Source of the DNA: Christiangramia salexigens
GTDB lineage: Bacteria; Bacteroidota; Bacteroidia; Flavobacteriales; Flavobacteriaceae
NCBI RefSeq assembly: GCF_001889005.1
Contig: NZ_CP018153.1
Span: 2,638,501 to 2,702,500 of the forward strand
Direction: 5' to 3'
DNA: 64,000 nucleotides
How positions within the stretch are numbered: the stretch's first letter is position 1; every line of letters begins with the position of its first letter. Shown piece after piece: positions 18,544-27,854 of this stretch. Both the position numbers and the translations under genes were made by a program. Below the pieces are notes generated by a model that worked only from the letters and a program-made list of their open reading frames with translations, had not been told where the DNA came from and made no database searches.

Positions 18544-19787
18544 AAAGACATTCGATCGGAATCCAGCTTTATAAAGATAAAAAGCAGTATAGTAAAGCCC
18601 CAAAGTCCAGATCCACCATAGCTAAAGAAGGGTAGAGGTATCCCTACTGTAGGGAATACACCTATAACCATTCCTATATTCACGAGAAAGTGAATAAAAA
18701 GAATTCCTATTACAGAGTACCCGTAAACCCGATGGAATTGTGATCGCTGTCTTTCGGCCAGCTGAAGCAATCTGATTAGCAGAAGCACAAAAAGTATGAT
18801 TACCATTGCACTGCCAACAAATCCCCATTCCTCTCCCACGGTACTAAATATATAATCTGTATGCTGCTCCGGTACAAAATGACCTTTGGTTTGTGTTCCT
18901 TCGGTCCAGCCTTTACCAAACCATCCACCGCTCCCAATTGCGATCTCACTTTGATTGGTATTGTATCCAATCCCTCTGGAATCTACTTCTTTCCCTAAGA
19001 CAATATTAAAGCGATCCCTGTGTCGCTGTTCGAATACATTTTCAAAAATATAGTTCACTGATACACTCAATCCTATAGAACATAGGGCAAAAAGCGTAAT
19101 AAGGACTCTGCTAGGCCTTTTCTTTCTTTTACGGAAGAATATAAGCAGAGCGATAAACAGAACGCCTGCGCCTACCCAGAGCGGTCCTACAACCAGGGTC
19201 ATGATAAAGACGGCTACTGCTGATAGCCCGGTGACAAGATAAAACCCGGATAATCCTTCTCTATAAAGAGGGAAGAAGAATGCGGCATATACCAATGCAC
19301 TTCCAGGATCGGGTTGAGGTACGATGAGGATAGCCGGAATGGCAATAATAAGAAAAGCCTGTACCTGATGACTTAAACGTCTGATATTGGTTTGAATATC
19401 ACTTAAATACTTTGCGAGTCCCAGAGCAGTGGCAAATTTTGCGAATTCTGAAGGTTGTATTCCAAAGCTTCCAAACGAATACCAGGATGTGGCCCCGGAG
19501 ATGGTTTTACCAAATACAAATAATCCTGCCAGAGACAACAGGGAAATTAGATAAATGATACTTGAAAATCTCTGGTAGAATTTAGCTTCTATTGAAAGGA
19601 CGATAATGATAAGAAATACACTTAGTCCTATAAATAGAGCTTGTTTTCCATAAGGTTGGTCCAGGTCCAGATAAGAACCGGTATCGGTGCCCAGGGAGGC
19701 TGAATAGATATTAGCCCAGCCAAATAAGACTAAAATGAGGTATATGATTATGCTGATCCAGTCAAATCCTGCGCTGTTTCTGCTCAT
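18540..19787 (-). CDS. rodA: Rod shape-determining SEDS glycosyltransferase RodA
   Basis: A 415-residue polytopic protein of the SEDS family, the peptidoglycan polymerase of the elongasome, working with PBP2. About ten hydrophobic helices are visible. Family motifs include GATSWYSFGSFGIQPSEFAK, the periplasmic loop with HTDYIFSTVGEEWGF and the C-terminal GIPLPFFSYGGSG. It is the last gene of the mreBCD-mrdA-rodA run, immediately (no gap) after mrdA. Confidence 0.95.
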   Translation of the reverse strand: MSRNSAGFDWISIIIYLILVLFGWANIYSASLGTDTGSYLDLDQPYGKQALFIGLSVFLIIIVLSIEAKFYQRFSSIIYLISLLSLAGLFVFGKTISGATSWYSFGSFGIQPSEFAKFATALGLAKYLSDIQTNIRRLSHQVQAFLIIAIPAILIVPQPDPGSALVYAAFFFPLYREGLSGFYLVTGLSAVAVFIMTLVVGPLWVGAGVLFIALLIFFRKRKKRPSRVLITLFALCSIGLSVSVNYIFENVFEQRHRDRFNIVLGKEVDSRGIGYNTNQSEIAIGSGGWFGKGWTEGTQTKGHFVPEQHTDYIFSTVGEEWGFVGSAMVIILFVLLLIRLLQLAERQRSQFHRVYGYSVIGILFIHFLVNIGMVIGVFPTVGIPLPFFSYGGSGLWGFTILLFIFIKLDSDRMSF

Positions 19788-21656
19788 TTACTTATTAATT
19801 GTAAAGGGTTCTCCGCTAAGGGGTTTTGCATATTCGTCTTCCAGACTATGGCTTAGGATCCAGCTTTCCATATCTGTACGGGTGATCGTGCCTTTCAGAT
19901 ATTTTTCTATCATAAGGCTGGCGATCCTTCCTGCATACCTGCTACCCCAATATCCGTTTTCTACGAATACCGCGATGGCAATTTTTGGATTATCAACCGG
20001 TGCGAATGCTACGAAGATCGAATGATCTGTAAGTTGTACTCGTTTCCCGTTGATCTTTGTAAAGTTTTCTGCCGTACCTGTTTTACCTGCAATTTCAATT
20101 CCCGGCACTTTAAGACTTGCTGCAGTACCGCTTTTATATACTTCGTGCATACCTTCAATTACAGGATCGAAATGTCGCGCTTCTATTGTGGTATAATTTT
20201 TCTTTGTGAACTTTTCCTCTTTTATAGGTTTGCCGTCTACTTCTTTTAAAATATGCGGTGTGTAGAACCAGCCTTTGTTACCTATAATGGCAGCCATGTT
20301 TGCAAGCTGTATAGGGGTCATTAAAACTTCTCCCTGTCCTATGGCATTAGATAGGGTAGCAGAGGCATACCATTTATAAGTAGGGTAATCATAGATCATA
20401 TTGTAGTAATCGGCGTCGGGAATTTTTCCCGGTCTTCCGGTGCTTAGATCTGATCCTAAATAATCTCCCAATCCAAAACTTTCCAGGTGATCGTTCCAGA
20501 CGTTCATACCTTCCTGTGGCGTGGGATATTTCTCGATGATCCTTCTGTAAACATTTGCAAAATAAGCGTTACAGGATTGTGCGATCCCAGGAATCATGTC
20601 CAGCGGACTTCTGTGCGCATGGCAACCAAGTTTTCGACCTCTTCCATATGCATATCCATGATTACAGGCAAAACGATCGTCTGTGTCCACAACGCCTTCC
20701 TGCAGCCCTATTAAAGCATTTAAGGTCTTAAATGGAGAGCCGGGAGGATATTCTGCAAGTAAACCACGGTCATAAAGTGGTCTGGCTATAGTGTCGTAAT
20801 ATAATTCTGTAAAATTCTTTGATCTTTTGCGGCCTACAAGTTTGGAAGGGTCATAAGTTGGAGCAGTGATAAGCGTGAGAATTTCACCTGTTTCAGGCTC
20901 TATGGCAACTATGCCTCCGCGTTTATTTTTCATTAGATCCCGGCCGTATGCCTGTAAAGTTGCATCTACAGTTAAGCTAATATCCTTACCTTTTTCTGGA
21001 AGCGTATCATAAATTCCTTCCTTATACGGCCCAATGTCCCGGTTAAAACGGTCTTTCTGAATATATTTCACCCCCTTTACTCCTCTGAGTAATTCTTCAT
21101 ATTGACTCTCTATCCCGGCGCGGCCAATTAAATCTCCTGAAATATAGTAGGGGTTCTTATTTACAATGCTTTGATTTACCTCTGCAATATACCCCAACAC
21201 GTTTGCACTATGGTCTACCTGATAATCTCTTAAAGATCTTTTCTGAATATAAAAACCTTCATATTTTCTCATTTTCTCCTGAAGGATAGCGTACTCGCTT
21301 TTAGTGAGCTGAGGTATCACCACCGATGGTAACATAGGTGAGTAGATACGAGCTTTATCAAGTTTTTTTTCGAGATCTTCTCTGCTTAGGTTTAAGATAT
21401 TGCAGAACTCGGTCGTGTCAAACGGTTTTAAATTCCTCGGGATCACCATCACATCATACGAAGGCTGGTTGGAAACCATCAATTCTCCGTTGCGATCATA
21501 AATATAACCGCGTTGAGGATAGTCGTAAATAACTTTAATGGCATTATCCTGAGAACGGATTGCTAAAGATGTGTCTATAACCTGAAGATAGAACAACCTG
21601 CCAAGAAATAACAGGCCGGTTGTTAAAATCGTGATATAGAGCAGTACTTTTCTCAT
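19788..21656 (-). CDS. mrdA: Penicillin-binding protein 2 (elongasome transpeptidase)
   Basis: A 622-residue class B PBP. After a single N-terminal anchor comes the dimerisation domain (YDYPQRGYIYDRNGELM) and a transpeptidase domain with SPFK (active Ser near residue 307), the SxN motif as SCN in GIAQSCNAYFANV, and KTG in GKTGTAENF. It cross-links side-wall peptidoglycan with RodA. Its ATG overlaps the mreD stop in an ATGA arrangement. Confidence 0.95.
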   Translation of the reverse strand: MRKVLLYITILTTGLLFLGRLFYLQVIDTSLAIRSQDNAIKVIYDYPQRGYIYDRNGELMVSNQPSYDVMVIPRNLKPFDTTEFCNILNLSREDLEKKLDKARIYSPMLPSVVIPQLTKSEYAILQEKMRKYEGFYIQKRSLRDYQVDHSANVLGYIAEVNQSIVNKNPYYISGDLIGRAGIESQYEELLRGVKGVKYIQKDRFNRDIGPYKEGIYDTLPEKGKDISLTVDATLQAYGRDLMKNKRGGIVAIEPETGEILTLITAPTYDPSKLVGRKRSKNFTELYYDTIARPLYDRGLLAEYPPGSPFKTLNALIGLQEGVVDTDDRFACNHGYAYGRGRKLGCHAHRSPLDMIPGIAQSCNAYFANVYRRIIEKYPTPQEGMNVWNDHLESFGLGDYLGSDLSTGRPGKIPDADYYNMIYDYPTYKWYASATLSNAIGQGEVLMTPIQLANMAAIIGNKGWFYTPHILKEVDGKPIKEEKFTKKNYTTIEARHFDPVIEGMHEVYKSGTAASLKVPGIEIAGKTGTAENFTKINGKRVQLTDHSIFVAFAPVDNPKIAIAVFVENGYWGSRYAGRIASLMIEKYLKGTITRTDMESWILSHSLEDEYAKPLSGEPFTINK

Positions 21657-22159
21657 CGGTATTTTTTACTGAAAAGGCTTAAGCTTAATAGTATCAGGCT
21701 TACTGTGAAGATACTTGAAAACAACGTCTTTTTGAGAATTAATATTATATGATTTAGACTGAACATTTCCAAGCTGAAAAGCACAAAATGATGTATCAGT
21801 ACCATCAATATCACGTAACTGAGTTTTGCGCCTATTGGTGTTGCCGAAAGACGAATGTTCTGGTGGTCGTAACTTATTCCAAAACTGAACCTTAATAAAT
21901 TCGGTCTTACAAAGGCTGCGATAAGACAGGCAGCTGCATTTATTCCGCCGCTATCTTCAAAAATATCGATGCTTATTCCAAGCAAAAAGGATAAGAACAG
22001 GAACAAACTCTGATTTCCTGTAAATGGATATAGAAGAATGAACAGGACATATAAATAAGGATTGATATATCCCGCAAAATTTATATTATTCAAAACCAGT
22101 ACCTGCAGGAAGACCAGAAATACGAACCTTAGAATATTTGAGATCAGATGACTATTCAT
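21653..22159 (-). CDS. mreD: Rod shape-determining protein MreD
   Basis: A 168-residue integral membrane protein with about five hydrophobic helices, no catalytic motif, and conserved placement between mreC and mrdA. The GISIDIFEDSGGINAAACL stretch resembles the conserved MreD loop. It overlaps both neighbours (8 bases with mreC, 4 with mrdA), consistent with one translationally coupled operon. Confidence 0.9.
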   Translation of the reverse strand: MNSHLISNILRFVFLVFLQVLVLNNINFAGYINPYLYVLFILLYPFTGNQSLFLFLSFLLGISIDIFEDSGGINAAACLIAAFVRPNLLRFSFGISYDHQNIRLSATPIGAKLSYVILMVLIHHFVLFSLEMFSLNHIILILKKTLFSSIFTVSLILLSLSLFSKKYR

Positions 22160-22973
22160 TGCTTTCCTGAAGTTGTTTTACCGCGTCCTTATTTACATTT
22201 TCTATCACGTAGACATAGCCAATATTGGTCATGTCGTTAAAAAGTTTGATGTTAATGGTGTAATAACTCTGTGTTTGGTCCAGACTGAAGTCTTCTATAC
22301 TTCCTATAGGAAGACCTTTAGGGAATATCAGAGAGCGTCCACCAGTAATTATAGTATCTCCTTTTTTTAATGGTGCCTGTCTGGGAACATCTATTAACTG
22401 AACAATATTAGGATCTTTTCCGTTCCAGACCAGACTCCCAAAATGGTTGGTATTATTCAATTGAGCATTGATCCTGGACCTGCTATTCAAAATAGAAATC
22501 ACCCTAGCATAATCATCATTCACCCTGTCTACGATCCCAACAATCCCCTGACTGGTGATAACCCCGTATTCTGGTTGAATTCCAGAGTTTTCTCCCCGGT
22601 TGAGGGTTAGGAAATTATCGATCTTGGTGAAATTGTTGTTGATTACCCTTGCAGTACGGAAAAGATAATCACCTTCAAAAGAAGTGCTGTCCAGTTGCTT
22701 TTCTACAGAAATACTATCATTAATATTAGAAATGATATTACGCAACTTATTATTCTCCTCCAATAACCTCTGATTGTATTCATCCAGATGCAGGTAGGTG
22801 TTGATCCCATTAGACCAGGAATAAACCCTGCCTGTAACCGCATTGGCCGAACTTATAAATCTGCTTTTATGAAAAGCATGATTTTGAATAGTTAGAAAAA
22901 TGGATACAGCGAGAAGGATTAAGAATAAAATCGAATTCTTATTCCGTATAAGAAAATTGAAAATCTGCTGCAT
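22152..22973 (-). CDS. mreC: Rod shape-determining protein MreC
   Basis: A 273-residue bitopic periplasmic protein: one N-terminal helix (about 14-30), a coiled-coil segment with LLEENNKLRNIISNI, then the beta-rich MreC domain (NRGENSGIQPEYGVITSQGI and GDTIITGGRSLIFPKGLPIG). It links cytoplasmic MreB to PBP2 and RodA. It lies 14 bases after mreB. Confidence 0.95.
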   Translation of the reverse strand: MQQIFNFLIRNKNSILFLILLAVSIFLTIQNHAFHKSRFISSANAVTGRVYSWSNGINTYLHLDEYNQRLLEENNKLRNIISNINDSISVEKQLDSTSFEGDYLFRTARVINNNFTKIDNFLTLNRGENSGIQPEYGVITSQGIVGIVDRVNDDYARVISILNSRSRINAQLNNTNHFGSLVWNGKDPNIVQLIDVPRQAPLKKGDTIITGGRSLIFPKGLPIGSIEDFSLDQTQSYYTINIKLFNDMTNIGYVYVIENVNKDAVKQLQESNE

Positions 22974-22987
22974 AAATTAAACTTCTC

Positions 22988-24016
22988 CTACTTGATCAAA
23001 ATCCCTTTGTAACGGTTCAGTGTTTTAAGGGTAATTCCGGTTCCACGCACTACCGCTCTTAGTGGGTCTTCTGCGATATATACCGGAAGGTCGGTTTTTT
23101 GAGATAAACGTTTGTCCAGTCCTCTTAACATGGATCCACCACCGGCAAGATAAATCCCCGTGTTATAGATATCGGCTGCAAGTTCCGGAGGGGTTTGTGA
23201 TAAGGTTTCCATTACGGCATCCTCGATCCTTAAAATGGATTTATCCAAAGCCTTGGCGATCTCACGGTATGAGATATTTACCTGCTTTGGTTTTCCAGTT
23301 AGAAGATCTCTACCCTGTACGCTCATTTCCTCTGGCGGAACTTCAAGATCTTCGGTGGCTGCACCTATCTGGATCTTGATCTTTTCAGCTGTTCTTTCCC
23401 CTACATAAAGGTTATGCTGGGTTCTCATGTAATATACGATGTCGTTGGTGAATACATCACCTGCGATCTTTACAGATTTATCACATACAATTCCTCCAAG
23501 AGCAATAACCGCGATTTCGGTGGTTCCCCCACCTATATCCACGATCATGTTCCCTTTAGGTTGCATAATATCTACTCCAATTCCAATAGCCGCGGCCATT
23601 GGTTCATGAATAAGATAAACCTCTTTACCGTTCACTCTCTCTGCACTCTCTTTTACTGCGCGCATTTCAACCTCTGTAATTCCAGAGGGAATACAGATCA
23701 CCATTCTTAAGGCCGGAGTAAAGAGTTTCTTTTTTAAAGCCGGAATTTCTTTGATGAACATGGTGAGCATTTTTTCACTCGCATCAAAATCGGCAATAAC
23801 TCCATCTTTCAATGGACGTATGGTCTTGATATTCTCATGCGTTTTTCCCTGCATCATCGCCGCTTCCTTACCAACGGCAGTAATTTTGCCGGAAGTTCTG
23901 TCCCTGGCAACGATAGAAGGACTGTCTACAACCACTTTATCGTTATGTATAATAAGGGTGTTCGCGGTACCTAAGTCGATCGCAATTTCTTCAATGAGAA
24001 AATCAAAAAATCCCAT
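22988..24016 (-). CDS. mreB: Actin-like rod shape-determining protein MreB
   Basis: A 342-residue bacterial actin. Phosphate-binding motifs are visible: EIAIDLGTANTLI near the N-terminus, MIVDIGGGTTEIAVIALGG in the middle, and YLAGGGSMLRGLDKRL near the C-terminus. It positions peptidoglycan synthesis along the side wall. Gene order purH-mreB-mreC-mreD-mrdA-rodA, with 41 bases between purH and mreB, suggests the shape genes may be read from the purH promoter as well as their own. Confidence 0.97.
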   Translation of the reverse strand: MGFFDFLIEEIAIDLGTANTLIIHNDKVVVDSPSIVARDRTSGKITAVGKEAAMMQGKTHENIKTIRPLKDGVIADFDASEKMLTMFIKEIPALKKKLFTPALRMVICIPSGITEVEMRAVKESAERVNGKEVYLIHEPMAAAIGIGVDIMQPKGNMIVDIGGGTTEIAVIALGGIVCDKSVKIAGDVFTNDIVYYMRTQHNLYVGERTAEKIKIQIGAATEDLEVPPEEMSVQGRDLLTGKPKQVNISYREIAKALDKSILRIEDAVMETLSQTPPELAADIYNTGIYLAGGGSMLRGLDKRLSQKTDLPVYIAEDPLRAVVRGTGITLKTLNRYKGILIK

Positions 24017-24057
24017 AGTTTATTTTAAGTTATTGAGGTTTGGTAAATGTAATAAAA

Positions 24058-25590
24058 TTAATGTTTAAAATGCCTTGTTCCAGTCATCACCATTGAGATA
24101 TTGTTTTCATTGCAATAATCGATACTTAACTGATCTTTTATTGAGCCTCCCGGCTGAATTACCGCAGTAATTCCTTCATTACCCGCAATCTCCACACAAT
24201 CAGGAAAAGGGAAGAAGGCATCACTTGCCATCACCGCACCTTTTAGATCAAAATTGAATGACCGGGCTTTTTCAATACTTTGTTTAAGAGCATCTACACG
24301 GGAGGTTTGTCCTGTTCCGCTCGCGCAAAGTTGTTTGTTCTTCGCTAAAACAATGGTATTGGATTTAGTATGCTTACAGATCTTAGATGCAAAAATCAGG
24401 TCAGACAGCTCTTCTTCTGTAGCTTTTTTATCTGTGGCCTGATTTAAATCGCTTAAAGCATCGGTTTTATTGTCTTTATCCTGTACAAGAATTCCGTTTA
24501 AACATGTTCTAACCTGAGATTCAGGTAGCTTAACGTCCTTCAGTATTAAAAGTATTCTGTTCTTTTTTCCTTTAAGAATTTCGAGCGCTTCCTCAGAAAA
24601 AGATGGGGCAATCACTACCTCACAAAATAATTTGTGTATCTCTTCAGCAGTTTTGGCGTCAATTTCCACATTGCTTATTAAAATACCTCCAAATGCTGAA
24701 ACCGGATCTCCCGCAAGAGCATCAATATACGCCTGGTGAATGGTTTCTCTTTGAGCCAGTCCGCAGGCATTATTATGCTTAAGAATGGCAAAAGTTGGAG
24801 CGTCTCCTTTAAATTCGTTCATCAGGTTTACAGCTGCATCTACATCCAAAAGGTTGTTGTATGAAAGTTCCTTTCCGTGAAGCTTGTCAAAAATTTCGTC
24901 GAAGTTTCCAAAGAAAGTTCCTTTTTGATGTGGATTTTCCCCGTATCTAAGTTCCTTTCCAGAAAGTTCACTTTGTTTAAATGAATTTACTTCTCCTTCC
25001 TGATTGAAATAATTGAATATTGCTGAATCATAATGAGAAGATATGTTGAAAGCTTTTGTAGCGAAACGCTTTCTATCGGTCATGCTGGTCCTGCCTTCTT
25101 TTTCATTCAGAAGATCAAGGAATTCCTGATAATCATCTACAGAAGATACACAGGTTACATCCTTAAAGTTTTTTGCAGCGGCACGAATTAATGAGATCCC
25201 GCCAATATCGATCTTTTCTATAATATCCTGTTCTGCGGCGCCGGAAGCAACGGTTTTTTCGAAAGGATACAGGTCCACAATCACAATATCGATCTGAGGA
25301 ATTTCATATTGTTCCAGTTCTTTCACATCACCATCATGGTCCTGGCGGTTAAGGATTCCTCCAAAAACCTTAGGATGCAATGTTTTTACCCTTCCACCCA
25401 AAATAGATGGGTAAGAAGTAACGTCCTCTACAGGGATAACATTTATTCCAAGATCTTTAATGAATTTCTCTGTTCCACCCGTAGAATATATAGTGATTCC
25501 CAGTTCATCGAGTTTCTTCACTATAGGTTCTAGCCCGTCCTTGCTAAAAACTGAAATTAAAGCAGATTTTGCTTGTTTTAATTCGCTCAT
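24058..25590 (-). CDS. purH: Bifunctional AICAR formyltransferase / IMP cyclohydrolase
   Basis: A 510-residue enzyme for the last two steps of de novo IMP synthesis. The start at 25590 (MSELKQAKSALISVF) is chosen over an upstream frame that adds 25 hydrophobic residues unlike any PurH. The N-terminal MGS-like cyclohydrolase domain contains STGGTEKFI, GRVKTLHPKVFGGIL and DIVIVDLYPFEKTV. The C-terminal transformylase domain has RYGENPHQKG, the Lys-His motif LKHNNACG, and ASDAFFPFPDCVEIA with QPGGSIKD. It leads the transcription unit running into mreB. Confidence 0.96.
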   Translation of the reverse strand: MSELKQAKSALISVFSKDGLEPIVKKLDELGITIYSTGGTEKFIKDLGINVIPVEDVTSYPSILGGRVKTLHPKVFGGILNRQDHDGDVKELEQYEIPQIDIVIVDLYPFEKTVASGAAEQDIIEKIDIGGISLIRAAAKNFKDVTCVSSVDDYQEFLDLLNEKEGRTSMTDRKRFATKAFNISSHYDSAIFNYFNQEGEVNSFKQSELSGKELRYGENPHQKGTFFGNFDEIFDKLHGKELSYNNLLDVDAAVNLMNEFKGDAPTFAILKHNNACGLAQRETIHQAYIDALAGDPVSAFGGILISNVEIDAKTAEEIHKLFCEVVIAPSFSEEALEILKGKKNRILLILKDVKLPESQVRTCLNGILVQDKDNKTDALSDLNQATDKKATEEELSDLIFASKICKHTKSNTIVLAKNKQLCASGTGQTSRVDALKQSIEKARSFNFDLKGAVMASDAFFPFPDCVEIAGNEGITAVIQPGGSIKDQLSIDYCNENNISMVMTGTRHFKH

Positions 25591-25736
25591 TGTGTTGTGT
25601 TTGTTAAAGCTGCAAAAGTAACCAATTAAGCTAAAAATCAGAAAATGCTTGTATTGAATTATCAATAAATTTTGTAACGAAAAATTAATAGTGTCGTCCT
25701 ATCTTTAAATGTCACAAAAATAGCTGATTGTATACC

Positions 25737-26993
25737 ATGCTTATCTATCTTCGAGTCTTTAAGGAAAGTTTTGTTTTTGCGATCAGCGCTTTGAGAAACA
25801 ATAAGTTACGAACCGCACTCTCTTTGTTGGGCGTGACTATTGGAATATTCTCTATTATCGCGGTTTTAGCCGCCGTAGATTCTCTCGAAAAAGAAATAAA
25901 AGGAAGCCTGAGTGCACTCGATAATAGCACCATAATTGTAATGCGTTTCAATTTTGGTCCAAGCGATGTTCCCCGATGGAAACGTGAACAATTTCCTGAT
26001 GTTACCTATGAGGAATATCAATATCTCAAGAAGAATTTACCCGATATGGAAGCTATTAGTTTTGTGCTGGGAATTCCGGGAGGTGCCCCGTTGAAATATC
26101 AGGAAGTTACAACCGCAGGTGTGGATATTGGAGCTGTGACTCATGAATATTATAATATCGAGGCTTTCGAATTCCAGGAAGGTAGATTTTTCAACGAACC
26201 CGAATCTGTTAGCGGTTCTCCCGTAATTGTTTTGGGACATGAAGTAGCAGAAAATCTTTTCGGAAGCTCAGATCCACTGGGTAAAGAGATAAGGATATTT
26301 GGGCGTAATGCCAGGGTGATTGGCGTTCTTAAGAAACAAGGGCAGAGTATATTTGGTAATTCCCGGGATGGCCAGGCCTTTGTGCCGGTAAATTTTGCCA
26401 GAAAGGTTTACGGTACTACAAAGGGGACCGTGTTTCCTGAACTCATCATTAAACCAGAGGACGGGGTAGATAATGACGAGTTTATTGCCATGCTGGAATA
26501 TCAATTAAGAAACTTCCGCGGAATCAAATCAGGAGAAATAAATAATTTCTTTGTGAATCAGCTTCAGGGATTTACAGATTTTATAGATAATATAACAGGT
26601 CAATTAAATATAATTGGATTGGTAATAAGTGGATTTTCTCTCCTGGTAGGTGGCTTTGGAATCGCGAACATTATGTTTGTAAGCGTTAAGGAGCGTACCA
26701 ATCTTATAGGTATTCAAAAATCGCTGGGAGCAAAGAACAGGTTCATATTATCTCAGTTCTTATTTGAAGCCATTATCCTTGCGGTAATTGGTGGTCTTAT
26801 AGGTTTATTTATAGTCTGGATAGTATCTATTGTGGCATCACAGTTTACGGGAGACTTCCAATTCGTATTATCTCCCTGGAATATTCTAATAGGAACGCTA
26901 GTCTCTGCCTTGATAGGTTTGATCTCGGGAATTCTCCCCGCGATCTCGGCTTCAAAACTGGATCCGGTAGAAGCAATTCGCACAGGAATGTAA
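25737..26993 (+). CDS. MacB/FtsX-type ABC transporter permease
   Basis: A 418-residue permease. ATG at 25737 is preferred over a TTG nine bases upstream. An N-terminal helix (NNKLRTALSLLGVTIGIFSI, then IAVLAAVDS) leads into a periplasmic MacB_PCD domain (about 45-270), then three helices that form the FtsX domain, with FGIANIMFVSVKERTNLIGI and the C-terminal PAISASKLDPVEAIRTGM, both family hallmarks. These permeases use mechanotransmission to drive efflux or lipoprotein handling. No ATPase gene is adjacent, so its partner is encoded elsewhere. Confidence 0.92.
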   Translation: MLIYLRVFKESFVFAISALRNNKLRTALSLLGVTIGIFSIIAVLAAVDSLEKEIKGSLSALDNSTIIVMRFNFGPSDVPRWKREQFPDVTYEEYQYLKKNLPDMEAISFVLGIPGGAPLKYQEVTTAGVDIGAVTHEYYNIEAFEFQEGRFFNEPESVSGSPVIVLGHEVAENLFGSSDPLGKEIRIFGRNARVIGVLKKQGQSIFGNSRDGQAFVPVNFARKVYGTTKGTVFPELIIKPEDGVDNDEFIAMLEYQLRNFRGIKSGEINNFFVNQLQGFTDFIDNITGQLNIIGLVISGFSLLVGGFGIANIMFVSVKERTNLIGIQKSLGAKNRFILSQFLFEAIILAVIGGLIGLFIVWIVSIVASQFTGDFQFVLSPWNILIGTLVSALIGLISGILPAISASKLDPVEAIRTGM

Positions 26994-27115
26994 ATATTGC
27001 GTTAATTTCAGTCTGATTTTACCTTTTCTTTAGCTTAATTTTTTTTAAAATGCTTTAAAGTTCGTTAAATACTTTATTTCAACGCTTTAGCTTATATAAA
27101 TTGCGGCAAAAAGCT

Positions 27116-27223
27116 ATGAAAATGGGAAATGAAATAGAGAAGCGATACTTGAATTCAGTTTTACAATTATTAGGATTTTTTATCCTTTTATTTTTCTTTA
27201 TTGCTTTTCAAATTCAGTTATAG
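27116..27223 (+). CDS. Candidate 35-residue single-helix membrane protein
   Basis: A free-standing small frame between the permease and the GAF-protein terminator. The charged start (MKMGNEIEKRYLNS) is followed by a long hydrophobic helix (LLGFFILLFFFIAF) and a polar tail. It sits about 120 bases after the permease stop in an AT-rich stretch and upstream of a strong hairpin, so it could be its own transcript. No family is recognised and translation is unproven. Confidence 0.4.
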   Translation: MKMGNEIEKRYLNSVLQLLGFFILLFFFIAFQIQL

Positions 27224-27256
27224 GGAAATCAAACCTTTTTGAATACCCCAAAAATA

Positions 27257-27290
27257 ACAACACCCACAGTGATCCTGTGGGTGTTGTTCT
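27257..27290. terminator. Strong hairpin terminator, best oriented for the GAF gene
   Basis: A 14-15 bp stem (AACAACACCCACAG pairing with CTGTGGGTGTTGTT) with a 4-base loop. On the minus strand it is followed by a T-rich run, so it ends the GAF-protein gene; it may also stop plus-strand reading from the small frame upstream. Confidence 0.82.
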
Positions 27291-27310
27291 ATTATAATAA
27301 AAAATGAATG

Positions 27311-27766
27311 TTATAGTATCTCTGAAACCTTGGCATTGACCCATTCTAAAAAGATCTCATCCTCATGGGAGAATGGATCTTCTGTATGACTATCTATATC
27401 GATCTGGCCGATATTTTCACCATTAACAAAAAGTGGGATCACAATTTCTGCCTTAACATGAATACTGCAGGCGATATAGTTATTCTGTGCCTTAACATCA
27501 GAGACCACAAAGTTTTTATTAGAAACCGCTACCTGACCGCAAATACCTTTACCAAATGGAATAATGGTATGATCTGTTGGTTCTCCTGCGAAAGATTTTA
27601 ACTTAAGCTCTTCTTTATCACCATTCTTAAAATAAAAACCTACCCAATCATAATATGGGATCGTGGTCTCTAAAAGTTCGCAAACTTCAGTTAGCCTGTC
27701 ATCTACAGAACGTTGATCGTTTTGAAGGATCGTTTCAATTTGGGGTTTAAGTTTTTGGAAAGGCAT
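27311..27766 (-). CDS. GAF-domain protein of the free-methionine-(R)-sulfoxide reductase family
   Basis: A 151-residue single-domain GAF protein resembling MsrC/fRMsr, which reduces free methionine-R-sulfoxide. ATG at 27766 is chosen over a TTG 30 bases upstream. Family landmarks YYDWVGFYF, GKGICGQVAVSN and AEIVIPLFVNGENIGQIDIDS are present. Cys76 (GICG) and Cys100 (YIACS, the position of the nucleophile in known enzymes) are kept, but the third redox Cys expected about ten residues before Cys76 is missing (the segment reads GEPTDHTIIPFGK). Activity may therefore rely on the two remaining cysteines, or the protein may be a sensor. Confidence 0.82.
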   Translation of the reverse strand: MPFQKLKPQIETILQNDQRSVDDRLTEVCELLETTIPYYDWVGFYFKNGDKEELKLKSFAGEPTDHTIIPFGKGICGQVAVSNKNFVVSDVKAQNNYIACSIHVKAEIVIPLFVNGENIGQIDIDSHTEDPFSHEDEIFLEWVNAKVSEIL

Positions 27767-27854
27767 ATTAACAATCTTTAGTGCAAAAGTATTCAAAATT
27801 AAGTGTAAATAGCGCTTAGGATTTCAATAAATTTGTTAAAAACAGCCCTTAAAT

